DNA from: Otis tarda
Lineage: Eukaryota; Chordata; Aves; Otidiformes; Otididae
Direction: 5' to 3'
Assembly: GCA_026413225.1 (NCBI GenBank)
Contig: CM048591.1
Span: 3,983,001 to 4,047,000, forward strand
Length of the DNA stretch: 64,000 nucleotides
The notes under the pieces are model-generated. The model did not search any database and was not told the DNA's origin. It was given only the letters and a program-made list of their open reading frames with translations. The position numbers were made by a program, and so were the translations under genes. Every line of letters begins with the position of its first letter. Position 1 is the first letter of the stretch. Shown here one piece after another: positions 48,910-60,700 of this stretch.

Positions 48910-50675
48910 CAGCACTGCGCTCACAGAATCATCGTGCAATGTTGATTCCTCTGGTTTACATATAATGTTGTTACTGCACAAGTAATTTTTACCTTCAGAG
49001 TTCCACTTTAATGAAGTCAGAAGTGTGAATGGGAGCTGCACACTGGCAAGTTTTCTCGTCTTTAAGTTTTTCTTTCTTTTGATTTAGGCCTGTGGAATTG
49101 CTTAGTTTTTATTGACTGAAAATGCTTGAATATCTTCCTGTGTGTGATGCACATCTGAGAGGAAGATACCTGGGGATAAATGTACAAATCATTAAGCAAC
49201 AAAGCTCATCCTGTAGCATCTTAAGTTTTTGCTGTGTGCCTTTTTTATTTCCCAACGTGTCATCACTCAGGCCAGTTCAAAGTGAGTAGAGGATTGTGTA
49301 TAAAAGGGGTTTTTACTTTCTTAAGCAGGATGCTTCTGAGTCTTGTGTGAGTCTGTGTCTGGAGACTTGTGAAATCTCTGTATTTGGAAAGATAGTATTT
49401 TTAATTTTGACTTTTTTTGCTATCCCACAGAAATTTGTAGTTGAAAGGCATGCCTACAGTCTTCTCCCACTTCTCTTAATACAGACTAAAATTTGAACTA
49501 AGGAACTTTAGTTATTCCTGTTTTCTAAATATTAGTGAGTTTTCCTCCATATTGCTTGATTAAATGCAAGCAATTTCTAGTCAAGTTCTTTTTAAATCAG
49601 GTGATTTAAATCCGGAGAAGGATTTTCTGGATCTCCAGTGTCTGGGAGGGGAACAGTCAGTTATGCTCATGTGAAGTAAGATTCCTTAATTCTTAAAGTC
49701 TGGTTGTTTAGGAAATAATGATTTAACACATGGACACTCAGCACTTAAGTTTATTCTTTTCTGCCTAGCTGGGCATGGCACGATAGGATTTTTAGATGAC
49801 ACTGTGAAAAGGTATTTTTCTTGTATTAAATTTGGGGATGACTTGTTAAAATTCTGTTGCCAAAGCATGAATTATAAGCCTGTAAATCTGTTGTTTCGGC
49901 TGAATGATCACTGTTTTTGTTGCCTTGTATGATGATAAAGATGCACTTTTGTTTGGGGAAAGCAGAAGGTGAGCCTTCCCTAGTTGCTTGTCTAACGCTG
50001 TCGCTTTTATCACTGATTTATCTGAGGTCCTGCAGTCCCAATCCATACCCCTCTATGAAGGAACAATGGTCACTTCTCTTCCTCCATTAATTGTGCCTTT
50101 ATGTTTAGAACATGGTTACACATTAAAACATTAGTTCTGGTCACTAGGGAACGGCAATGTGCTGCCTGCTGTCTGGTCAATAATGCTTTGAGGTGTTGCT
50201 CTTAACTGTGGTTCTGGTGCTGGAGAACAAGTCACCTTTTTCTTCTTGACAGATTTTGCTAACTATGCCAGCTGAGTCATCAGATCACCTTCACCTTAAT
50301 GTGGTCTTAGAGTTCTTTGCTCTATCTGCGAGCCTATAAATATATATACATATATGCACACGTATGTACATCCCTCTGTATATTAACCAGATATCGATGC
50401 AGCATGTTTTTTAACAGACTCTTTTGGAAAACTCTCACATCTGGAAGAATACGTTCTCCTGCTTTTTTTCCCCCCAAAAGACTTAAAAGCACTGGTTTTA
50501 TTAGATTCAATGTTACTGATCCGTTGCATTAAAAATGTGAAAAAGTCAGAAATATGTGTTTGACATGCACTTTTAAAATGAGATAGTCTTAGCTTTTGAG
50601 TTTTTACAAATGTTGTATTTATAACATGCTATGTCTGCAAAGACCATGCAAAATAAAAATGAAAAATCAATTTGT
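48910..50675 (+). other. EPG5: Probable EPG5 3' UTR
   Basis: Non-coding, AT-rich. The first canonical AATAAA after the stop is at 50652-50657; weaker ATTAAA hexamers occur at 49559, 50122 and 50528. The end is set about 18 bp past AATAAA by rule of thumb. The true UTR could be shorter or extend further into the spacer. Confidence 0.45.
50652..50657 (+). terminator. EPG5: Candidate EPG5 polyadenylation signal AATAAA
   Basis: First canonical hexamer after the EPG5 stop, 1.74 kb downstream. No strong GU-rich element follows at once, so use is uncertain. Confidence 0.4.
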
Positions 50676-52008
50676 GACAGACGCCAATGTATTTTCAACT
50701 TGCTGAAAGAATCCACATCAGGTAATACGTAATTGTTCTTGGACGTGAAAATGTGATGAGGGAATGCCACGCAGTTGCTCCGTTGATGGAGGTCTGGAGA
50801 CTCTTCTGTTTAACATCTTGGATTTAACATGTGTGTGACACAACAGCTTCTTCTGTGCCCAGAGCCCAGGAGAAAATTCATCTGTGTCATGGTAGAAATA
50901 ATGCTTCTCTGTCCTGGAAGAATTCCCCAGCCCCCTGTGGTGGTGTGACCGTAGGGTAATGCAGTGGTTCTGTTCTTTCTGCACTCACAGCTGACCCAGC
51001 CTGTGGAATTTGGTATTTATCCCAAATGAGGGGAGAGCTGGTAGTGTGAAGAAGAGTAAGGAAAATCTATTACTGCAGTGCTGGTGGTACAACGTTCTTG
51101 CTGAGGGCTTTGCTGGTGGGCAGGGCTGGGACCACTGCTGTCAGCAAACACCGTTGACACCATCATGTCTGTCTGTCTGTCTTGACCATTGAAACAGCTT
51201 CTTTAATAACTTACTAGTTAAAATGTAATAGAAATTATGCTGCTGACTTTTTTTTTCCTATTTCTAATAATTGTGATGAAAAGGATTTATTTTATCATGG
51301 TTAAAGAAATCTCTGAATAGTACTGTGATAGTTTCTAAGAAGTAGGGAGAATTTACCATGAGCTACTGCTTTTGCTGTATGTGTCACCCATAAACCAGAC
51401 TGGAGGCTTCTCAGAGAGCACAGTGGTAGTAGAAGTCTGAACCTGTGCTTTCCTAAACTACATGGGAGCAGTTTTATGAACTAACAGATCCCCTGGCAGT
51501 TCTCTGTCACAAACGTGAACTCTACGGCTTGGAGTGCCATTCTCCAAACGGTGCCAAACAGATTGACTTTCGATTTCTTCTGGTTTTACTGGAAAGATTT
51601 TCATGTTCCCAGCATCTCCCACCCTCCCTGCAACCCCAAACTGCAGTGTTCTTGTTCACATCATAAATGTAACCAGGTAATTTTAGAAGAACTGAATTTT
51701 GTGGTGTTTTTAGCATTGTAGATTGCTGTGGGAAGAGATCAAGTTGGAATGTCAGCTCCTTGATAACAAGTGTGCCTTTTGGATAATTTCTGCAGTTTAG
51801 GTGGAGGATGAGTATCTGTGGCGTTTCAAATGTTTGACTTGCACAGCAGTTGTTGCATTGGGATTAATTGCTGCCTGTGGATTGCAGCTTAAGTATTTAT
51901 TAAGAAAATAAGGCCAAACAGGGAAATGAACATAATGACTGAATGTGGCATTAATTTAAATCAGTGGAATGGAAACCAGAAGTCCAGCAGCAAGACGCAT
52001 GGAAACAT

Positions 52009-52213
52009 GCAGGCTGACTCTTCCTGTGCAGGCTGACTCTTCCTGTGCAGGCTGACTCTTCCTGTGCAGGCTGACTCTTCCTGTGCAGGCTGACTCTTCC
52101 TGTGCAGGCTGACTCTTCCTGTGCAGGCTGACTCTTCCTGTGCAGGCTGACTCTTCCTGTGCAGGCTGACTCTTCCTGTGCAGGCTGACTCTTCCTGTGC
52201 AGGCTGACTCTTC
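52009..52213. repeat. 19-bp minisatellite, 10.8 copies
   Basis: Unit GCAGGCTGACTCTTCCTGT repeats ten times in full plus 15 bases of an eleventh (52199-52213). All units appear identical as read. Because 19 is not a multiple of 3, the three frames rotate every 57 bp; the long minus-strand reading frame through it (SLHRKSQPAQEE-like) is a by-product. Confidence 0.97.
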
Positions 52214-53186
52214 AGCCCACAGAGGCTGGGGCGTTGTGGTGATGGGAGTTGGTATCATTTACTCTGGAAGCTAAAGTGCTCAACAGAGCAGAGGCCAAAT
52301 CCTCCCAAACCCTGACTGTGTGTAAACTGGGGGGGGGGGAAATTGATTCCTCCTGCTTGTTCCCCTACTTGAGAGGCATCTGGTTGTGCAGATTTCTCAC
52401 AAGAGGTGAGAGAGCTTTCCCCACAGCGTTGTCCTGTAGGAGGTACGTCATTGCGCACGTACGCTAAAGTGGGCTTCTTCCACTCCATGTTGTTGATTAC
52501 GAGGTCTCTCCTGTGCTCGTCACCCCGCACCTTTTGCTTTCCAAAGGATGAAACAGCGGGTAGTGAGAGGGAAATGTTGAGAGCAGGCTCTTCCCATTGA
52601 AGATCAATCTTACTGGGGCTGGGATGGGTTAAAGAGGTCCCTCACTGGGGAGAGGGGCAAGATTCAGGCAGACTCATTTCTGTGCCTTTCCTGGTGTCCA
52701 GGAGTGTGGCGGGTTCCTGTACCCAGGTGTCCTTGTTCTCCTATTTGCCGCACTAATGCGGGCTGTGCTCTGGAAGCCAAGTAAGTAGAAGTTGGACAGT
52801 GCTAATCCATGATTTTCCTCACATCTGTGTTGCTGCAGCTGTTTTGTGACATGCATTTGCTGGCAGCGCGGAGGGTGCTGAAAACATGCAACAGGGCACG
52901 CTCTGGTTTTGGTGCACAAGGTCTGATGCTTCTAGAGTCAAACTACTTGAGTAAAAGAAGTAGTTTTCAAGTGAAGAATCCTGAAAGCCAAGCTTCAGTC
53001 CCATACACACGTAGAAATGGGTTCTCATTGCTCAAATCTATGTCTGTAAATAAGGGCTCAGGAATTCAGTCCAGTTTGTCCAGTTAATATCTCTGTGGCC
53101 TCTTTCTTCCTGTGAAACTGAGCTTACCAGTCTGTGACTATACTGCCTGCTATAACTTCCTTTTCCTCTTTGCATCTTTTCCTATT

Positions 53187-53192
53187 TTTATT
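53187..53192 (-). terminator. SIGLEC15: Candidate SIGLEC15 polyadenylation signal
   Basis: Minus-strand AATAAA (plus TTTATT), the first one I noted past the SIGLEC15 stop, giving a 3' UTR of about 1.4 kb. Position only; no other support. Confidence 0.25.
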
Positions 53193-54613
53193 AAACCTGG
53201 CTTTGCCACTGCTGGGATTTTAAACTGGGATTTAAAAGATCACATTCAAATATTGGTCCCTTTTTTCCCTTTTTTTTTTTTTTTTTTCCCTTGTATTCCT
53301 GGCCGAGTCCTTTAAAGTCACACTTTACTTTCCCAGCGCAGATGTTATGAAGAGGTGAACTTTCAAATCATAACTCCATCAAGCTGGACCACAGGCTTGA
53401 TGGTAGTTCAGTAGCAGCTTGGGCTTCTGGCCAGCGGTGGTTGCTACCAGAAGCGGGATCGTTAGGAGAAGAGGTTTGGAGCTGCTGCACTGGTAAGATT
53501 GCACAGAGAATCGAATCCAGTGATATAAACCTGAAAGTAGGTTCTTGTCAGTCCTTAATTTCTCATTCTTTCTCCTCTTCCTCTATGCCAACCCAGTGCT
53601 CTTCACAGCCCTCTCCTGGACCTTTATCTGCCTGACCAATGCTCCAGGCTGACTTGTGTCATCCTGTAGCATAAGCTGGGTCTCTTCAGCTGGTTTGTAG
53701 GTGGAGCACGTGCACAGTTGAGTTAGAGACTAGTCTGAGGATGGACAGTGACTTTGTACCAATGGCTTCATCTCAGAAGAATTTAAGAGATAAGTAGCCA
53801 GGCCTTAAAGGAACTTTTTCATGTAACACAGAGATGGAAACTGTTTAAAAATAATTTTCCTTGGCTTTTTTTTTTTTAAAGCCACTTTGGCTTATTGGAA
53901 CATTTTCACAACATATTTATCACAAAGCTCTGAGATTTTGGTTGTGTGTGCACATGGGCACTAGGAGCTGCAGCAGAGTTACAATACAGACCACCCTTTG
54001 CATGTCTTGCTTTCAGCTCTACCAGCTTTTGGAAACCTTTTCTTTTTTGCTTAAGACTCCTCTTGAAAGTTAAGATTTCCTTACAACTCTTAATTAACCT
54101 CTTCTGGAAGTTAAAGAATAATAATAACAAAAAACCCAACAGAAATTCCAGCAGATTTTTTTCACAGCTGGTGTTGGAAACATGAAAATACTTCACTTGC
54201 CGGCTCTAGGAAGCTACATGTGTTTTGACAAGTGGAGTGATGAAAACTGCTTTCTGAAGTAACATTTGAAAAATGCCAAAGCAAAAAGATGTGAGAAAAT
54301 GGTAGACTCTTATCTGCTTGCTAAACACTATTTGATATGGGCTAAAAACACATCAGTTGGTTAGAACTGACATCCTATGTAGATCCTCTTCTACCCTTCC
54401 AGCTCCATCCCTCTGTTTTCTCTTTTCTTTCTTCTGTTTTCCCTTTAAGGGCTTTTCTTGCTTGTAAGCGGTGTCAGGGATGGAAAGCATGCACCTGTTT
54501 GACCTGTGCATCAGTCAACAGCAGTCTTATGTTCACTGGGAAAAGGCACCCTGGTACAGAGCAGACAGGAATTCGAACCCTGCGAGTGGGTGCGGATGAG
54601 ACCGCCCAGGTCC

Positions 54614-54710
54614 TCAGCTGCGTCTCGATGCTGTTCTTTCTGTTGGCAAAGTCTGGCTGCCGTCGTGTCTGTGGTCAAAGTTCTCGTAGGTGGAGTCTTG
54701 CAGCTGTGGT
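54614..54710 (-). CDS. SIGLEC15: SIGLEC15 last coding exon, cytoplasmic tail
   Basis: Acceptor CTTCTTCCACTGCCAG (strong pyrimidine tract). Encodes PQLQDSTYENFDHRHDG and ends TASRRS, stop TGA at 54616-54614. STYENF aligns with the SNYENL motif of the human tail. Confidence 0.85.
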
Positions 54711-57700
54711 CTGGCAGTGGAAGAAGTGAATAAGGTGAAGACACTTTTTTGGCTGCTCTAGACTTTCTAAGTGGCTTCAGGCAGTAGCTAAGGAGCGTCA
54801 GAGTAAACGTCTGCAATACTGTCTGATATGGATCCTCTGCTCTGCAGCAGGTGGTTTTAAGGTTTTCAGTTGCATCTAATGTTTTACATCTTAAAGCATC
54901 CAGACTGATCTCCTACACCGTTAGCATTAACTCCTACTACTGTTCTGCTGCTTCAGAGCCTCAGGAGATTGTGCAAACATCTCCCGAGAAGCATCTTCTC
55001 ATGTAGAGCATGGAGGGTCCTGGGTTTTAAGCTTTCATTTTTGTATTTATCTATACAAATACTATCAAGGGTGCAGTAGGGGTTAGACACTGTTAAATTA
55101 GCAAAACTATGCTTTTCAAATAATGATTACAAATTTAACTGTAGGATTAAATGCCCTATTGCCTCTTTGGCTGTGTCCTGAGTGTCCTGCTCAAATGGTC
55201 ATGTCTGTTGGGAAAGGTGGGAGGAAGAGGCATCACATAGAGATAACTCAGGTTAGAAGGGAGCAGCCCTAGGCAGATATACTCACCTCAGATACAGCTT
55301 CTTTAGGTTTAGCCTAAGGGTTGTTTCTGTTTTTCAGTTTGAGGATTGTTTTTATTGCCCCATCCCTTCCTAGCTTGGCCACTACACCTGTCAGAGTAGT
55401 GTTGTGCTGGGTAATGGGAAATGCCAAGTGTACTGTGGGAGTGTGGTGTGGATGCTAGCCAAAGAATCGGGCCCTGCCACACCTGAGCTGGCTCTGAGGT
55501 GGGCTGTTTTGCATCTCCATACCTTCTTCTACACTTGGCAGAGCTCATCGTCTTTGGCATGGGCCCTTTTTCAGCCCCATTAGAGACTGGGGTGCAGAGG
55601 GAGGGGAGGGTTTCTGTTGCACAGTTTCCCCTCTCTTGTTTGTTCGTTCCTCAGCCTGGCACAGACTTCATCCCAGCCTGTTCTCCTCATTTGTCCCTCA
55701 GGTAGGTGGTTCTTTTGCTAATTTAACTTAGCTTCCTACCACACTCTCTCCTTAGCCATCTCCGCCCTTCTGCTGAATAATATGAGTAGAAGGCGGGACA
55801 TCCTTACCGGGCCAGGCTGGATGGGGTGGATGACGGACCTGTGAAGTGGGAAGGAAGATGTGGGTTAGCAAAGTGGTCGGAGCAAGGACTGACCTAGAGC
55901 TGTCAGGAAGCTGCACTGGAGGGCGCTTGTGACACCCCAGTGAATAGGGAGAAGACCGTTTGTCAGGTGCGTGGTCCCCTTCATGGGGGTGGGAATATAA
56001 GGAGCAAAATGTTTTTGATTTGTCTTACAGCTTTTACAGTTCAAGGCAAGCAGTGGCTTTTGCAAGGTGTTGACATCAGACTGTCTCCACAGATGAGTCA
56101 TGGTGATGTGACATCTCGTCCTGGTCCCTTCCTCCCCGTGCCATCACACATGGGGAGGTCTCTTCAAAGCTTAGTCCATGAGCTGATTCTCATCTCCTAC
56201 AAGCCAGGGTTTCCCTGCTCTCATGGTCTTGGTGTGGCTGGAAAGTGGGATTTCACTAATGATGGGGAAGCACCTGGGTAGCAAGGCCTGGGGGACCAAG
56301 GCCAGTGAGGTCTGTAAAATGACGATGCCCACCCCAGTAGATTAAACTATTGTCTGGGATGTAACAAAGGCAAATCCTGCCCATGGGCTGCAGGAGAAGG
56401 AGGGGGGGGAAGGGAAAAAAAAAAAACCTGAAAAAATCTGGTTACGCAGGCAGCAGGTTCTGTGCTAATTGCCCATCTGTTAGTTTATTAACATTTCTTC
56501 TTGGGCGTAGGGAAATTCCTGCTCCCTCTGTCTTTTCAAACGTCCCTTCCCAAAGGAGGTCTCCCGTTCCTATCTGCAGGCTACAGCTGGCCAGCCAGGA
56601 GGTCCTTCTTACTTGTTCTTAGATTTCCCATTTGAAATGTCCTACTAGCAATCATATAATCACTTAAAAAAATAAAAGGCAAAACGAAAAAGAAAAACCC
56701 AAAACTGAACCTCTCCTGCCTGATTTTATCTGCTGCATCCCATTGCTGGTTACCAGTCTGACAGAGGAAGACTCCTGAGGGAAACAGCGACACGTACCTC
56801 TTCTCGAGAAAATGGTGAAACCCAGGATCAGCGCCAAAATGAGCACTTTCATTCCCAGCGGCACAAAGATCAGGATGAGGAAGGAGGAGCTGTCGGATGC
56901 TTTGAATTTATAGAAGTACACAGCCCCCTCCGCTCTCCCATGGCTGTTGACGGCTGTACAGGTGTATTTTCCGTCGTGGGTCAGGGACTGGAGCTCCTTG
57001 GTGACGCGGTGGTTCATGCTGGTGATGGAGGTGAGGTTGCTGTAGTGCGGTCCGGTCCACGTCAGGGCGGGCGCTGGTTCCCCCTCGGCAGTGCAGCGTG
57101 CCTGGAAGGTGCGATCGCTGTTGGAGGTGACGGTGATGTTAATGATCCTGGGGGCAGCTGCAGAAACCACAACAGAGGAGGAAAAGTGCATCAGGTTTCA
57201 AAAGCAGGTCTAACGCAATACACCTGGAACCAGCGCTTGGTCTTGGTGGACCTTCGGTGCATTATATCAGGGTAATGCTGGCATCAAACCTCTCCTTCCA
57301 TGTTTTCCTTGGCACTTTCTTTCCCTGGATTTCCCCACCCTGCCTGTATTGGATAGAGGAGGAACGGGATTCACGCAGCAAAGCCTGGGTTCAGGGATGT
57401 GTACTCTTGTGTTTTAACCCTGTAATGCCTTACACAGTTTTCTGAGCTTTGGTCGCTGCAGCTGTTGTGACCTTCCATGGTGGCAGAACGCAGAGGCACT
57501 GTGCTGTAGGAGGGGAATCATCCGTGAAGATGGGTTGCTTTCTGCAGTTGCACCGTCAATCGCAGCCCACTGCCATCTGCAATGTAGGCACAGGTGCAAC
57601 TGGTGACCTTTTTGGACTGTCTGCATCTCCACCTGGTCCAGGACAAGGCAATCGCGGTGCTCTCCTGCAAGCATCTCGTGGCTGTTTCCTTGGTCTCTGA

Positions 57701-60700
57701 TCTCCAGAGCACACATGGGGAGACACATTTGCGGGAGCCCTTTGCTCGGTGCCTGAGACATTTGGCAAATTGTTGTCAAGGGAACACTTACACTGCTTGC
57801 TACAACCTATTTTTGATGCTTTTCTCCAACCCTGTAGTGACCACCCAACAGCTGGTGTAGGTTACTGGTTGCTCTGGGGGAGCATGCCAATACCAAGACA
57901 AGGCCACCAATTTTGTATGCTGTATTTGTAGCATATGGGATTGTGCGACTGAACAGTGGCAAAGATAATTTGGGGAATGTAAAATGTTGAGATGCACTGT
58001 TCAACATGTCATCTTTGGTCTAGTCCGCTAAGGAAGTGTAGCTGATAGGACCAAGCTTATCTTGCCCTGTTGGTCTTCTCCTGCTGGACCTGTTGACCTA
58101 TTTCATCCATTTGGTTCCTAAAGGCATTGGGGAAACTGAAGGGAATCAAATGAGTGTCTGCACCCGCAGCACACAGCAAGTGTAAGGCAATTTCACTTCA
58201 CAAGCATGATCATCCAACACATGGCACTTCTGCACTCACGAGTAAGGTCTGAGTCTGTTCCTGAGGCCACCTGGGTCTCCTAGCACTGCCTCGACCCGCG
58301 AGCACACCCTGGGAGATAGGATTACCATTTGAATTTTTTTGATCTGAGCTGTTTTTTCAGGCTGTTTGTACTTCATGCTTCCTGCTGTGGAGGAGTTTGG
58401 ACCTATGGCACATGGGTACCAGGTATCTTGTCTTTCCAATCCCCTGCTACCATCCAGGCTTTCTTGTGCTTACATTTGCGAATGTGTGCTCAGCACCCAA
58501 CCTCTCCAGTTTAGATTATGATGAACAGGATGTCTTTAACCCCACCCCGTGGGCTGCTGACCCCAGCTTGCCTCTCTGCTGCCTGCACAGATCCCGTGCT
58601 GCAGGGACAGAAGTGGGATGCCCAGAATTACCCTGACAGCTGGAGCTTGGCTGTTTCCTTACCTGTTTTGTTCCTATTCCCTTCCCTGCATTGCGCTCAT
58701 TGCCTCATACTGCCAGACTGCAGAAGGCAATGAGTACTCCCTGCCCAAACGTTATACAATATCCACAAAGCTGGAAAAGCCAACCCTTTGAAGACCATCT
58801 CAGGTCATTTTCTGTTACCATCTCATCAGTTTCCGCATCCTGTGGGACTCGCTTCCCTACGTAGTGGCTTTGCTTCCTTTGTCATGCCCTCTTACCAATC
58901 AAATGCAGCTTTATCCCATTCCTGCTTTCATACTTGTCGTGGATATCTCCAGACAACTCCACCCGGCAGAAGTATCTCTCGCTGTCGCTCCAGGTCAGAT
59001 TGTCAATCCTGATGGAAAGGTCCTTGTGCCGGGGGTTGCCGAGCAGTTTGTATTTGTTTTTGTAGCTGATGGCAGTCTTACAGAGATCACTGGTGCTCTG
59101 ACTAACGCACTTGAAAACTATTGTGCCGTTGTAAGGTTCCTTGATTCTCCAAATGGCAGTGAGGGTCCGGTCAAATGTTTTGTAGGGATGTGTGAAGGTA
59201 CAGGGCAGGATAACCATCTTCCCAAGTTCACCAGTAATGTCAGATGGGACATGAACGGACCAGCCACTGGACTGCACACCTAGAAGCAAAAAGAGATCAT
59301 AGGATCACAGGATGGCTTGGGTTGAAAGGGACTGTTAAAGGCCACCCAATCCAACCCCCCTGCCAGGAGCAGGGACATCTCCAACCAGATCAGGTTGCTC
59401 AGAGCCCCGTCCAACCTGGCCTGGAATGTCTCCAGGGATGGGGCATCCACCACCTCTCTGGACAACCTGGGCCAGAGTTTCACCACCCTTGTTGTAAAAA
59501 TTATGATCAAGACAGATTTATCTGAAGCACTTAAGATGGAAATTAGGCGTCCTTCCTGTATCTGCTCTGTTGTTGGTCAGAAAATGGATGCTCTGTTCCC
59601 GTGTTGGGCCCTGTGCTGATTGGTGTTCTTGCTGAGGACTTGCAGATGATTGTGAGTTACTGTGGCTGGACTGGGTACCAGTCTGAAGCAGAGCTAAGGG
59701 GACTGACTAGCTCACATTGAAAGTAATTTAATTCCTAAGGAAGCCTCTTGTTTATAAAGTGAACAATAAGACCTTAAGTTGTTTAATGCAGTCTTTTGCA
59801 GTTAGCAGACACTTATGTGCTTAGAGGAGCAGACTACTTTTTTTCTAAAAAAAAAAAAAAAAAAAAAAAAGGAAGCTAAAAAGCTAAAAATAAGTCTTGC
59901 ATGTATTCAGAGATCTGATGGCTTTAGGTGCTGAAAGCCAGTCAGTATAGCAGCCCTGCACCTGAGTGTGTGCTCCCACACACTCCTATGTTATAGTATT
60001 TGTTAATAATAATAATAACCAACCACCAATCAGTTGGTGATTGCGTTACCCGGTGGGGAAGGCAGTAACAGGTGATGTTTCCAATGACCAGTGCTGCCAT
60101 CACCACAAAGTAGCATCTTCCTTGTAAGATGTGACAAGATCTGAATAAAGATCTGAATAAATACTCATCTTACAAGGGCTGGTGAGAACAGGCAAGTATC
60201 ACCTCTGGTTGTAGGAAGGAGGATGCTTGTGACAGTACAGAAAGCAGAGCAGGTTTTTGTTACGTGGGCTCTAGCTGCCAGTATGTTCTCAGACAGTCCT
60301 TGTCCTGCTGTCATGGTGGGGGAAATCCCGAGTTTTCCAGCTGAGCTGTCATAAACAGCTGGGATTTGGCCAAATTTAGTCACAGTAAATCCTAGCACAG
60401 TCTGGGGAGCTGAACCTTGTTGCCACCAGACCCGGTCTGATAGTTTCTGTCTGATGATGAAAAGACCCTTCACCTGAATGGATGCTCCCCACCTCTGAAG
60501 TACAGAGGGAAAACTCAATGTCTCATCCATTTCTCTTCACCAGGAACCAACAGCACGAACAATTCTGTATAGATATGTGTATCTGTCCACCGTCCTGCTA
60601 ATTGTAACAGCTGTAGCAGCAGATTGTGGCTTCAGGAACGTCTGTGGCTGTGTTCCTGTCTTAAAATCCTCACTTGATGGCTTCATTAAAGCAGGAGCTT

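Larger units (their letters stand above)
50676..54613. other. Spacer between the convergent EPG5 and SIGLEC15 coding ends
   Basis: No coding exon recognised. Contains the 19-bp minisatellite, an 11-G run (52329-52339), a poly-T run (53271-53287) and presumably the SIGLEC15 3' UTR on the minus strand. A minus-strand AATAAA reads at 53192-53187. Confidence 0.5.

Noticed and set aside
51956-52258. 100-codon minus-strand frame with a repeated SACTGRVSLHRKSQPAQEE-type peptide
   Set aside because: It is produced by the 19-bp minisatellite, which stays open in this frame; no homology, splice sites or start context support a protein.
54499-54733. Overlapping plus-strand frames of about 75 codons and a 101-codon minus-strand frame at the SIGLEC15 tail
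   Set aside because: Shadows of the last SIGLEC15 exon; the true frame is shorter and recognised by STYENF and phase.
56940-57275. 111-codon plus-strand frame
   Set aside because: Antisense shadow of the SIGLEC15 C2-set exon.
58864-59283. 139-codon plus-strand frame
   Set aside because: Antisense shadow of the SIGLEC15 V-set exon.
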